Positions 22,703 to 33,953 of a DNA stretch of 64,000 bases are shown one piece after another; position 1 is the stretch's first letter; each line of letters starts with the position of its first letter. A program made the translations under genes and the position numbers. Where the stretch lies: positions 62,001-126,000 of the forward strand of contig JAFREE010000025.1 in NCBI GenBank assembly GCA_019400425.1. The letters are read 5' to 3'. This stretch comes from Hymenochaete sp. R1 (Eukaryota > Basidiomycota > Agaricomycetes > Hymenochaetales > Hymenochaetaceae). The notes beneath the pieces are model-generated. The model saw nothing but the letters and a program-made list of their open reading frames with translations, had not been told where the DNA came from and made no database searches.

Positions 22703-25700
22703 TTAGACGCTCTTCGCCATCAACTTCTTCAAATCAGCATTGGCCGCCTCCAATTTCTCCACCGTTTTCTCCGCGTCCCTGAGTTTCCTCAACAAGTATC
22801 GGGAACGGTCGGATACGGGATTGCGCCACCAGCTGGATACGACGCTGGAGTTGTTCAATTCGGACAGTTTGCCGAGCTCCTCTTCGCAGGAGCGCACTGT
22901 TGATTCGGCACTAGCAATCTTGGTAGAGTTTGAAGATATCTCTTGGGTAGCTTTGAAGACAGGATCTGGAGCGATTTTGGGGGTCAGACCAACACAATAC
23001 ATTTGTTTAGAGGTAATCTCACCTGCAACGAGCCTCTGGAAGACGTAGCGGTAAACTGGTCTTCCTGCTTTGATTTCAGAGGGCCGGCCTATATACTATT
23101 TAGTACGATGAAGCCTGGAAGTGCCAATCTGAGCCTACTTACCGTTGTGCGTTATGATCGAAATCAATTCTGCGTGCTCCATACTTCGCAACGCAACTTC
23201 GTCACCCTTGAATGGGAACTCAAGGAGCGTCGAATGATAAGTGATCTACGAAGAAATACATAAACATCTCTCATCAAAATAAACCCGAAAAATCCGACAA
23301 ACGTGATTTTTAGTTGCAAGTTGCTTCATAATTGCCCAGGCCTGCTCTCTAGTCCAAGCAAGATTCTTCACATCTTCTGCATCCTCTCCAAACGCATTTT
23401 TCCGAAGTTCGTTGACGCCCCTATTGATGATATCCTCGACGGCGTCATCCACGCTCTGCCCGCTACGCACTTTGTGAACAAGCTAGGAAGCAAGACTGTC
23501 AATGGGAGCGACTGTGGGCTCTACACATAAAATCACTCACTGTCTGCAAGTCGCTGGCGCGACCACCGAGACGCTCGATGGATACTCGATTTTCAGCCGA
23601 GAGACTTTCACTCACTTTCCCCTCTCGTAGTTTTTGCTCAACAAAAGCAAGAGCGCTTGGCGAGTCCGCATCCGAAAGCGCGACAGCGTGCAAGGGCTTT
23701 GAGGGTAGCGCTGAGGACCAGATCACGTTAAAAATTGTTGCGCAACTTCGGAATGATCAACATGAACTTACCTTGCGTCAGAACCTTCGCATTCTCGCGA
23801 TTGTCGCTGACAACAATGACATGTGCGACATTATTCTCAACCAATGTTGCAGCCCATTTCGCCAACACACTGGTCATTTCGTCCCGCCCATGCTTCGTCG
23901 CAAAGTTCTTAATGACGACGATAGGCTTTGCCTGGAGGTCTTGTAGTTCAATTGACGTCATTTGCTGTTTGTTTTGACTTGATTTTTCTGAATCAAGGGC
24001 TCTCTGCTCATTCATCATGATGTCGCCAAAAACACCTTCCGCATCCGCTGAGTTCATGAGTTCATCGCCGATGCCGAGTTCACTCATTATACCGTTCCCT
24101 GCGACGCAGTCTAGGCGCCCATCGTGCCAAGTTCCGCGAATAATCGCGGCACGCCTTTGCGCCTCTTGCCGTCGAAGTTCGTCGGTACGGATAATGCCGT
24201 CCCTTTTATTTTTGGCGTCTTTAATAGCGCGAGTATTAGCTGCTTTCAGCCCCGATCCTACGACCTCGAGCATCTCTTGCACTTGCGTCTCGAGTGAGGT
24301 ACTTAGACCAGCTAGTTGGGAGCCATGAGCATCGTGCAAGACAAGGAGACTGGTACGTAGACAAACCTTTTTGTCCAATGACACCCATGCTCGCTATATC
24401 CACAAGATTGTTGAGTGAGTTGATGAACGGGAAGACAGGCCAGTAGCCGGTTTGACGCGCAAGAGACTTAAGTACGGTCGAGTCTGAGCTTGCCTTGTAA
24501 AGCTCAGAGCAGTCAATCGTTAAAACTGGCCTGGTGACATATGTAAGAAATGTGCTGATACACTTAGCAGACCGAGTACCTTTCATTCTTCTTCAATAAA
24601 GAGAAAAGCATGCTTGACTTTCCACTTCCCTGAGGTCCGTGCACGAAGGTAACAGTATCTGAAAGAGTCATGAAAATGCGCACTATTAGTTGAAAATTTG
24701 CAACATTACTTGGCATATCATTCAGGTAGCTCTGTACTTCTTCTTCAGCATCTCTCCTTTCCTTCCATATATTGGGATCGCTTGACGCTGTATTGTCCTG
24801 ATGGCGGGCTCCAATCGCGAATGTCAATCTTTCAACAGTATTTGATTTCAACCATTGATACGCCGTTGACTCTTTAAGGGAAATCAGGTAACATCCAGAA
24901 AAGTCGTGACGAAACTTACTTCGATAGTCAAACCAGTCAAGGAGTTTCCCTTCAACAGCAAATAATCGGAGCGGGTCGAAAATCTTTAAAGCAAAAGGGT
25001 TAATCCAAAGTCTGAATTCTAGGAACAGAAAAACATTACAGTGTAAGTGAGTGTACCAATAAAGAAAACAAGAACCGGTAGGAAGAGCTTAGGGTGTTTC
25101 GAGATCCAGTCCCGAATGGCATGAGCTTTGATTGGCCGCTCGAATACAGTATTTAATCGCGTGTTTCCAGTCGAGTTCTCTACTCGGAAGCCATGTATAC
25201 AGTTCCGTGCAATTGCGGATGACCGTGCCTGGCGAAAGGTAATTATAGAATATTTCAAAGCTCCGCTTGAACCAGACGTTGGTGGTGTCAAGTCGACAAT
25301 TCTTCCAAAGGGCTAAGGATGATTATGAGATTTGAAGGCGGCGCAGTCGGATATTGAGTGTTTACCCTGAAAACATTGTATAGCTCTTCTTCACGGACAT
25401 CAGGGCCTTCAAATTCGACCCTTAGCATCGGTGAAGCAAACCTATGCAAGTCCTACGCATTTCAATGACGCGCGGATAGCAAAAAAATGGCTGCTGGACT
25501 CACTTCACGCCATGGTTCACCCTTGACCAACCAGACATCTCCAGATACGTGCTTAAATCCCGTCCACGACGGAAACCCATTCTTTGTAGAGGCCGCTTCC
25601 TTCATTGCATCGACGAGTTCATCGAGAGCCTTGCTTGATGTTCCGGAGTAAGTGAAGTCTACGAACACGCCTCCATCTTTGATTCGAGGGTCAAGTGAGA

Positions 25701-26047
25701 CTAGCTTGAAGCCATGGGTGTTCACATCGGACAAAATGGCCTCTATTCGTTGCAAAAGATGCTCCTGTCGGAAAACGCCGATGTAATGTCGAAGACTAGT
25801 TATTTGTGAGCACTTGTAATAAGAAGACAGGTTTTGAGACATACTCCCAAGTACCAAACTTGACCGGGAAGACAGAGTCAATGAAGACACGTCCTCTGAC
25901 CTGTTCAACGGGACTTTGTCCCGAATTTGCCTTTTCAAGGAAAGGCAAAGATGTGCGTAATTGTCTTGAGAAATCGCCCAACAGATATTTCTGTAGAGTT
26001 TGATGCCTTGCTGACTTCCGGAGATGTTTTGAGGTTGATGTGAGCAT
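22703..26047 (-). CDS. YME2: Mitochondrial escape protein 2 (Yme2/RNA12)
   Basis: Yme2 is an inner-membrane protein involved in mitochondrial DNA nucleoid organisation and maintenance. The N terminus is basic and presequence-like. GRVFIDSVFPVKFGTWEY and a conserved HVSGDVWLVKGEPWRE block follow. An RRM-like segment then reads LRVEFEGPDVREEELYNVFRPFGRIVDLTPP. One membrane segment (LFLPVLVFFIGTLTYTIF) separates it from the RNA12 domain. That domain has a Walker A motif (FVHGPQGSGKSSMLFSLL) and PVLTIDCSELYKA. A Walker-B-like KPIVVIKNF and HVIVVSDN follow. The C terminus ends in a coiled coil (LLRKLRDAEKTVEKLEAANA). Many introns interrupt it. The order RRM, TM, P-loop and coiled coil matches the family. 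The start is the first Met of a basic leader; a further 5' exon cannot be excluded. Confidence 0.9.
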
Positions 26048-26354
26048 TGTTCACTACCTACCTAACCAGACATGGCCCACTCCGGCTCTTGAAGAAGAAG
26101 TCGAGTCTTCGGGTCAGGGACCACCGAAATGCACGCAAACAAGTTACGTCATAGTTGTGTCGATCAATCTTCGATCTTTACGTCGATCATTCTTTTTTAG
26201 TACTAATTTTCCCACACCCACCACACGTTGAACTTTAGTTTGGAGGAAAAACTGAGGGCGAGTGTTCTTCCGTCGAGCTCCGGCAGCATTCCGTTTCCCA
26301 TCTCTTCTTCCTCCCCTCGTACACGTTCCCTCGACTCTTGAGGTCACAGCGACC
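26048..26354. promoter_or_regulatory. Divergent promoter between YME2 and the FG-nucleoporin
   Basis: Only 307 bases separate the two start codons on opposite strands, so this gap must hold both promoters. It includes pyrimidine-rich stretches (cccatctcttcttcctcccc) just before the nucleoporin start. No TATA box is evident. Confidence 0.55.
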
Positions 26355-29300
26355 ATGTTCGCTCCTTCTCCTAGGTCTACCCCGGCAGCCAGGCGTCGGC
26401 GGCAGCACGGTCGCACAAACATGCCTCTTTCCCGCTCGGGTTCATTCTTGAATTCCATCAAGAGCTTCGTCACTACCCCTCTCTCTTGGTTCTCTGGGAA
26501 CAATGAAAATGCGGAAGATCTGGGAAAGCGGGTTAGGCAGGACTCTCAGGGCGCTGACAATCTCGAAGAAGAGGGCACTGAACCTAGAACGAAGCGCATT
26601 CGTATCGGAAGTCCAGAATGCGTGCAAGCCCCACCCCCGAAACGCGTCTCTCAGTTGTTTACGGGACAGGGATACCTAGATCCGCCGACATCGAGCCTTC
26701 AACCTATTCAACAAAATGCTAATGCGGGAAGAGGAAGCTCGAACTCGTTTATGCATCATTCGTCCACCTTTGGAAGTCTCCCGTCTTCCATGTCGCGCAC
26801 AATGAGTATCGATCCACCGTTGCAGGGAGCACGCCTGGGCCGCGATCCGTCGATGATGTCCATGTCGTCCCCTTTGGAACCGTCCTTTTCGATGCCTGCT
26901 GCGCCTCGTGAGCTCTCGCGCCAGCCGTCAGCTGGCCCATTAAAGCTACGTAGCTCGCTGACCCCGCAACCTTCAACCAGCAAGCCCCTTCGTCGTGAGG
27001 CATCGGCACCACCTCCTCTGTCGTCGTTGCAATCTCGCCCAGTCTTCGTTAAGGCCCCTGAGGAACAACAAGCGGAAAAGAAAGAGGCCCATGAGATTCA
27101 TGCTCAGAAAACGATGTCCTTAGGGACGCTCGCAGACTTCAATCGTAATGTACGTCGCAGTATGATAGTGTTAATCCGATTTTCTCGCACGCTTACCCTT
27201 CCTCCAGTCTCGTGCCCCAAGCCGGGACCGTATGCTGACCAGTTTTGAGTCAATCCAAAGTATTCCCCCGTTGATGACATCATCTTTCTCCTCTGATGGT
27301 ACGTGAGCATGCCTCTCATACCTATCCACATTAAAATATAATATTTTAAATAGCTCAATTGCAGCCAAGAAGCTCCCAGAGTTTGAGCGAAAAGACATTT
27401 CGCGACTTGGAAATGTACAAGACGCCTATTCTACCATCAAGGTATAAAAGCGCTGGTGCTATTCCTAACTTCCTCAAAATCAAGAAGTCTCACGTGCCTA
27501 TCCCGATGCCGAAGAGGAACAGGAGCTCGAAGCCAAGTCTCGGCCTCCCTTCCATTGAAGAAGACAAGAAATCATCAAAGGCTACTCGACACGTGGGAAA
27601 ACCGTACGCGCGTACAGGCGGGATAGCGAGGGTATTGGCAAAGAGAAAGGCAGAGGAAGAAGACGAGGATTATGGTGGACGGGGTCTTGAAGTCGTAAGA
27701 GAAGATGACGAGATGGAAATGGACACGTATCCTCGTAAACGGGATGTTGGCGTTTCGGCACGTGTGGTCTCAGGATCTGAGGACGAGCGCGCCGCGTCGA
27801 AGGGCAAAGCGGTCTACAATCCAACAGCGTTTGACGCTGACCCATCCGCCTCTTCTTCATTGGATGATCCTTTCAAACGACCAGCATCGACCCAGGTTGG
27901 TGCTCGTCAGCAACCTTATGGACGTGTGGGTCGCCAGCGATTGCGCGATCCTGGCCAACGCTCTGTGCCCTTGGGTAAATCTGCGAACAGATTTTCAGCG
28001 AAGCTCGATGAAGATGATGTTATGGACGACGGAAATCGAAGTGCGGAACTGGGAGAAAGTGAACTCGATTCAGCGAAGATAACCGATGCTCCAGTACCTC
28101 CTGTATACGGGGCTCCGGAAGGGTTTTCCTTTGCTCAAAATGTAAATTTTCTATTTTTGAGGAGAGTTGCATGTTGATTCATTTTTGTCCCAGACTAAGC
28201 CGATTGAACATGAGACGGCGGGGGCAAAGGAACCTCCCCTTCCATCCTTGCCCTTCTCCTTTGGCAAGTCATCTATCGCAGAAGGTCCGGCTTCCGAAAC
28301 TGGCACCGAAACGCAGAAATCTGAAGCTGTATCAGCCTTCAAACCTCTTACATCTGGCGAAGCCAATAAACTGCAAGAGACAAGCGCAAAAGGCGAGCCT
28401 TCAAAGGTCCCTGTAGAAGTTATCACCCAGAAGCCGACTGCATCTTCGAACTTCTTTACAAAGCCTGCTGCATCCACTACGGATAGTAGTGCTGCCTCCA
28501 AAGAGAATAAACCGCCATCCCTACCCAGTTTCGTCGTCGCTTCTCCTCTACTCTCGCAGAAGGAAGCCACTCCATCTCCAGGTGCTGCAGCACAACCGTT
28601 CTCGTTCGGGCAGCCAGTTTCGGGCGCCGCACCCTCCATTCAAGGGGATACAACGCCGAAAGAGAGTGCCTCAACCACCCTTCCAGTCTCGGATAGTGCA
28701 ACGGAGAAGAGCGCAAGCAAGTCATTCTCGCTTGGTGTTAAGTCTCAAGAAAGCGGAGGTACTTTGAATACTGCTCCATTTTCTTTGTTTGGTCAACCAT
28801 CTAAGCCAGCCGAAGCAGCGCCTGCGAACGCCGTTCCCCTGTTCCAATCGCCGGCGTCCAGTGGGCCTTCAAACGCATCGTCTGCCTCTACTCATGCGCC
28901 ATCGACACTGTTCGGGTCATCGACTCAAGCCTTAAAGTCTACGGAATCGACAAGCAGACCTACTTCATCGGGGCAAAGTCCTCTTTTTAATTTCAGTGGT
29001 ACCAGCGTCGCCCCTAAGCCGCTCTTTGGCCTGGGTGGGCCATCTGGTGGGGGTTCCGGTTCCACCACAGCTTCAAATGTTTCGGGTGCTCATTCGACAA
29101 CCTCTACCTTGGAAAACAAATCACCCTTTACTTTCGGTGCTCCGGCCCCTGTGACACCTACGAAGCCTGCAGCTACGTCCAATTCTCATGCGAGTGAAAC
29201 CCTGAGTGCTCCGAAGCCATTGTTCGGCGGTCCTTCCAGCGGTAACTCCATGTTTGCCTTCGGAAACTCTGCAGCTTCCTCCAACTCTACGGCACCTGCT

Positions 29301-30329
29301 GCGCCTGCTCCTGCCATCGAACCGCCGAAAAGTACTCCCAGTCCGTTCCAGTTTGGTGCACCCCCAGCCACGCCTCCCGCCGGACCCGAGCGTACAAGTT
29401 CTCCGTTCACATTTGGCGCACCTCCACCTTCTTCTAGTGGTTCCATGTTTACGTTTGGCGCTGCTTCGAAGCCAGCTAATGCTCCTGCACCATCGGCTCC
29501 TATCCCGGCGACAACGTCCTCTCCCTTTACGTTCGGTCCGCCTCCTCAAAGGCCCATCACACCGCCGTCAAAACCGGACGATGGCATGAATATGGAGGAG
29601 AGTCCAACGCGTATGGACGACGGCAATAAGCCTAATGGTACCATCTCCTTTGGTACCGGACCGACCCCAACCAACCCATTTGGTCAGCCACTGTCCAGTA
29701 CCTCGGCAGCCTCTCCGTTCACTTTCGGGACTCCAACCTCCCATAATGCCCCAGCTGCAAACCCTTTCGCGCCAAAGGTTGAAACACACTTCAATCGAAC
29801 GTCGTCAGCACCTGCACCTACAATTTCGACCGCGTTCTCGTTCGGTGCAAAGAATGATCAACCGACGCCACCGGCCACTGCGTTCGGTAGCTCGTCAAAT
29901 CCTTTTGGTCAACCTCCACCGTCATCTGGGAACGTGTCATCCCCGTTTACTTTCGGACAGCAGTCATCCACCACTAACTCCAATCCGTTTGGTGGCTCTA
30001 CTCAACCAGCAGTGCCTTCTGCTGCCCCGGCTTCGCCTTTCGGTCAAAGTAATACATCTTTCTCATTCGGCGCTCCGGCAAATACGGCGAACACGCCCTT
30101 CTCATTTGGTTCCTCTCCGTCTTCTCCTGCGACCGGCCCGTCAGGGTTGCCTCAATCACCAGCTTCTACTGGCGCTGCCTTTGCGTTTGGTCAATCAAGC
30201 GGGAGTGCCAGCGGAGGCGGCGCTATGTTTAATATTGGCGCCCCACCATCTTCAACGGGACCTGGTGGTACACCTACGAGACAGGTGAAGAAACTTCCAA
30301 ATCGTGCACGTCCCCCGCCAAGAAGATAG
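26355..30329 (+). CDS. FG-nucleoporin, Nup1/Nup60/Nup153-like (nuclear basket)
   Basis: This component of the nuclear pore should bind transport receptors through its FG repeats on the nuclear side. The start MFAPSPRSTPAARRRRQ is basic. It is followed by an amphipathic stretch, SFLNSIKSFVTTPLSWFSG, like the membrane-binding helix of Nup1 and Nup60. A KPYARTGGIARVLAKRKAEEE block lies in the middle. From about 28.2 kb to the end there is a long Ser/Pro/Ala-rich region with dozens of FG motifs, chiefly SPFTFGAP, NPFGQP and SFSFG. The last residues are Arg/Lys-rich (QVKKLPNRARPPPRR). Introns lie at about 27.15-27.21, 27.30-27.36 and 28.14-28.19 kb. An upstream in-frame Met at 26262 would add a non-conserved leader, so 26355 is preferred. 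The exact yeast counterpart cannot be decided from sequence alone. Confidence 0.85.
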
Positions 30330-30827
30330 GATAAGCAGCTTTGCTTATTTTCTTCTTTTTAAATCTCGTCTCTTTTCCTGCAATCCCTTATTAACACATT
30401 TTCCACTGCTATCGATAAATTCCAGAATGCCTTTCCTACCTGATTTATATTCATATCCTGTGTCTCTTTACCGGGATTCCCCCCTGCAATAACATAAATA
30501 CTGTCCCCCATCATCATTTGCATACATTTTGTTGTCGTCGTCACACTTGGTAGGTACTGGCCTTCTTTTTTTTCATTTCTTGGAACATTTGCAGCCTTTA
30601 TTCTTTTTTTCATCGTGTTTCTATTCTCTCAAAAGTACATATACCATCAAGAACGGAAGAAAGAAGTTTGCTTGAACCGCAAGTTGAAGTCTGGAGTTGA
30701 TAAAGGCTGGAATGTGTGACAGGACGCGTGCAGTTTGAGTTTGTCGCGTCACCAGACGCGTTTCGATTGCGCTTGAAGAGCATCCACGATACCCAAAGCC
30801 TCTACAGGTCTGGGCTGAAAACCAGCC
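30330..30827. promoter_or_regulatory. Nucleoporin 3' flank and gamma-tubulin promoter region
   Basis: Nearly 500 bases without a gene. The left part is T-rich and probably the nucleoporin 3' untranslated region. The right part must contain the gamma-tubulin promoter. No defined element is recognised. Confidence 0.4.
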
Positions 30828-32712
30828 ATGCCGCGCGAAATAGTGACAGTACAGCTCGGGCAATGTGGTAATCAAAGTGAGTAAGAGCAAGTACACGGAC
30901 TTGAAATTACATTCTGAGCCGCATATCATTAGTGGGTTCTGTGTACTGGCAACGCCTTTGTGCGGAACACGGCATCAATAATGAAGGGATTCTGGAAGAA
31001 TGGGCAACAGAAGGTGGTGACAGGAAGGATGTATTCTTCTATCAAGCGGACGATGAGCATTACATTCCTCGAGCTATCCTTGTGGACCTTGAACCTCGTG
31101 TGCGTTCCACATCTACTTTGTCTTACTCTAGGAGACAAGAAATAGAAGCTAAAAGGCTTCTCTACCAGGTTATTCACAATATTTTATCCTCGCCATTTGC
31201 CGGACTATACAATCCTGAGAATATTTTCGTGTCGAAAGACGGAGGAGGTGCGGGAAACAACTGGGCGCAGGGATATTCTGCTGGTGAACGAATTTATGAG
31301 GAGGTGATGGAGATGGTGGACCGCGAAGCCGAGGGCAGCGATTCGCTCGAGGTATGGTTCGTAGAACGTTTTCGTGCCGAACTCGGATAAATTTGTTATT
31401 CTACGCGTTCTAGGGCTTCATGATGATGCACTCAATAGCAGGAGGAACGGGCTCAGGGTTAGGCTCCTTCATGCTCGAACGCCTCAATGACAAATTCCCC
31501 AAGAAGCTCATACAGACGTACTCTGTATTCCCTAATGCTCAAGAAGGCGATGTTGTTGTGCAGCCTTATAACTCCCTGCTCACGCTCAAGCGATTGACGA
31601 ATCATGCAGACTCTGTGGTTGTGCTGGATAATGGTGCGCTCGCGCGGTTGGCTGCGGATAGGTTGCATATGCAAACGCCTTCGTTCGATCAGACAAACCA
31701 ACTTGTAAGTAATTAGTTTAGTATCTTTTCTCGGTGTAGTGCTTATCTTAACTAAGGCGTCGACTGTCATTGCTGCAAGCACACAAACACTCCGGTATCC
31801 AGGTTATATGAACAATGACCTCGTCGGTATCATCGCCTCCCTCATCCCTACGCCCCGATGCCATTTCCTCATGACTTCCTACACACCATTCACGAGTGAT
31901 CAAATCGACAAGGCTAGTTTCTACGTGAATTATTGACAAGTGACATATTAATTCATCGCTCGTTACAGGCAAAAACGGTGCGGAGAACGACTGTTCTTGA
32001 CGTCATGCGACGGCTTCTGCAGCCCAAGAATCGGATGGTCTCTACCACGCCGAGCAAGACAGCCTGCTACATCTCTATCTTGAACATCATACAGGGAGAG
32101 GTTGACCCAACCGACGTAAGTCCAGCCATTGATTTCTATCTTTGATAATAAACGAGCGATGGATACGAACAGGTACACCAATCGTTATTGAGGATACGCG
32201 AGCGTCAACTAGCAACGTTCATCCCGTGGGGTCCAGCATCCATCCAAGTTGCCCTGACACGAAAATCACCATACATCACTGCAAATCACCGCGTTAGTGG
32301 CATGATGTTGGCCAACCACACCAGCATTGCGTCTGTATGTCCTTTAACTTTTGAATACGACAACGACACACCACTAATCATTGATGACCTATGTCTCCCA
32401 GTTGTTCAAACGAATGCTGGACCAGTATGATCGGCTGCGACGACGAAACGCTTTCTTGGACCAATACAAAAAGGAGCCGTTATTCCAAAATGACTTGTCT
32501 GAATTCGATGACTCACGGTAAGACTAAGACTGGCGTCATATTATTCAAAGGTTGGACTGACATTTTGTAAAGTGCAACTGTTGATGAACTTTTACGGGAG
32601 TATAAAGCCTGCGAAAGCCCTGATTATATTTCTTACGTGAGTTCGTTGATTGACTGCGCACTGATTAATGTTCATCCATCAATAGGGCTCTGCTGCTGAT
32701 GAAGGTTCTTGA
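30828..32712 (+). CDS. Gamma-tubulin
   Basis: Gamma-tubulin nucleates microtubules as part of the gamma-tubulin complex at the spindle pole body. The start [16 protein letters not shown] is the universal tubulin N terminus. The sequence continues through [20 protein letters not shown] and [19 protein letters not shown]. The GTP-binding signature [10 protein letters not shown] follows, then [11 protein letters not shown] and [20 protein letters not shown]-type positions are represented by [15 protein letters not shown]. Gamma-specific features include [35 protein letters not shown] sequence after the first loop (30980-31075). Eight or more small introns are present. The last exon is only about 27 bases (GSAADEGS). 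Length and motifs are complete. Confidence 0.95.
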
Positions 32713-32923
32713 AGATGTAACTTTTATACGTGTCGTACTACTAACTGTATCGTTGCTTGTTTGTTATTTTTCGTTCTGTATGGATATCTCCTTTCTTATA
32801 GTCATTCTACATATATGCGTGGAAACAAATAGCATTCACATCTAACAACCCGAAACAGTCTAGCATTTAGACAGGCATAAACGGGGTGGCATGATCTGAT
32901 TTGTGGCGAGCGTTGGTCAAAGA

Positions 32924-33640
32924 TCATGCCTTCTTTGGCCCGCCATATGGCAGTCCGATGTCTTTGCCTACGAAGGCTAATAAGCAATTGTTCCTTCTAA
33001 TGGATTATACGTGAAAAGGGGACTTACCACGAAGCTTGACCTTCAATGCACGCTCAAGCTTACCAAGCACCTGCGGATTTGGGATCGCTTTGCCTGCCTC
33101 GTAGTCAGCGATGACGTTCGGCTTTTCGTTCACAAGCTTTGCGACATCTGACTGCTTCATTTTGAGGTCGTCACGGGCCTTCTTCATAGCCTACAGTTTC
33201 AACAAGAAGAGAATGGTCAATATTGACGTCGATGCCACGACAGCGCTGAGAGAGGGGAGGGACGAGGGAATACGACGTACTGTTGCAACAGATGCTTGAA
33301 CCTTTGGTGGCGGCGCGACCTCATTCTCGCGGTCCAACTTTGCAATGCGTTGATGGTCGGGGCCTACGTGGCCCTTGTTGCCAGTTTGTTTCCGGTCGGT
33401 AGCGATAGCTGCACCAGCACGACGTGCCTATGCACATGTTGTGATGAATTGAAGTCGCTTGGGCTACATGAATCAGGACTTACGGCTTTTCGGAGAAAGT
33501 CATGTCAGTAAAGCATGTCATACACTCGCAAATGCACAGGTAATGAACTTACCATTGAGATCGGAGGGCTTCTTAACGGCTGTTGGGCGCTGCGCCTTGG
33601 AACCGATGACCAGCTTGGCATCCCAGTCGACGTTAGACAT
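32924..33640 (-). CDS. MBF1: Multiprotein-bridging factor 1
   Basis: Mbf1 is a coactivator that bridges TBP and bZIP activators such as Gcn4; it also limits ribosomal frameshifting when ribosomes collide. The start [20 protein letters not shown] is the conserved Mbf1 head. It is followed by [17 protein letters not shown] and a Cro-type helix-turn-helix ([21 protein letters not shown], then [23 protein letters not shown]). The protein ends [12 protein letters not shown], an Mbf1-like tail. Three introns (after PSDLN, after VQASVAT and before DIGLP) restore this order. It is convergent with gamma-tubulin, with 211 bases between stops. Confidence 0.94.
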
Positions 33641-33953
33641 GCTATGTTTTCAGGGATTATTCAAAGCAAAGTTCTTAAAGTGATTCACAGAGGCAGCGGA
33701 ATGGGACGACGGGAGACGTCAGAAGTATGAGTTAAACGTTGAGATGGAAGGTGGGTAACTGCAAACGATGAGCGCGGGGTAACTTGTTATATGTGAAGCA
33801 CTGGTTTGATCACGTAATACCCACCTCGGAAGGTTCCGAAAAAGCACAGCACACAAATGACTTGCGTTTCTCATTTTCTGACTCACATTACCACACACCC
33901 TTGAAGACAAATACAACTTATTCGACCTAAAATACATTTCCACAGTTTCCTGT
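33641..33953. promoter_or_regulatory. MBF1 upstream region and 3' flank of the metallophosphatase
   Basis: This 313-base stretch lies between two minus-strand genes. It should hold the MBF1 promoter and the neighbour's terminator. No clear element is seen. Confidence 0.4.
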
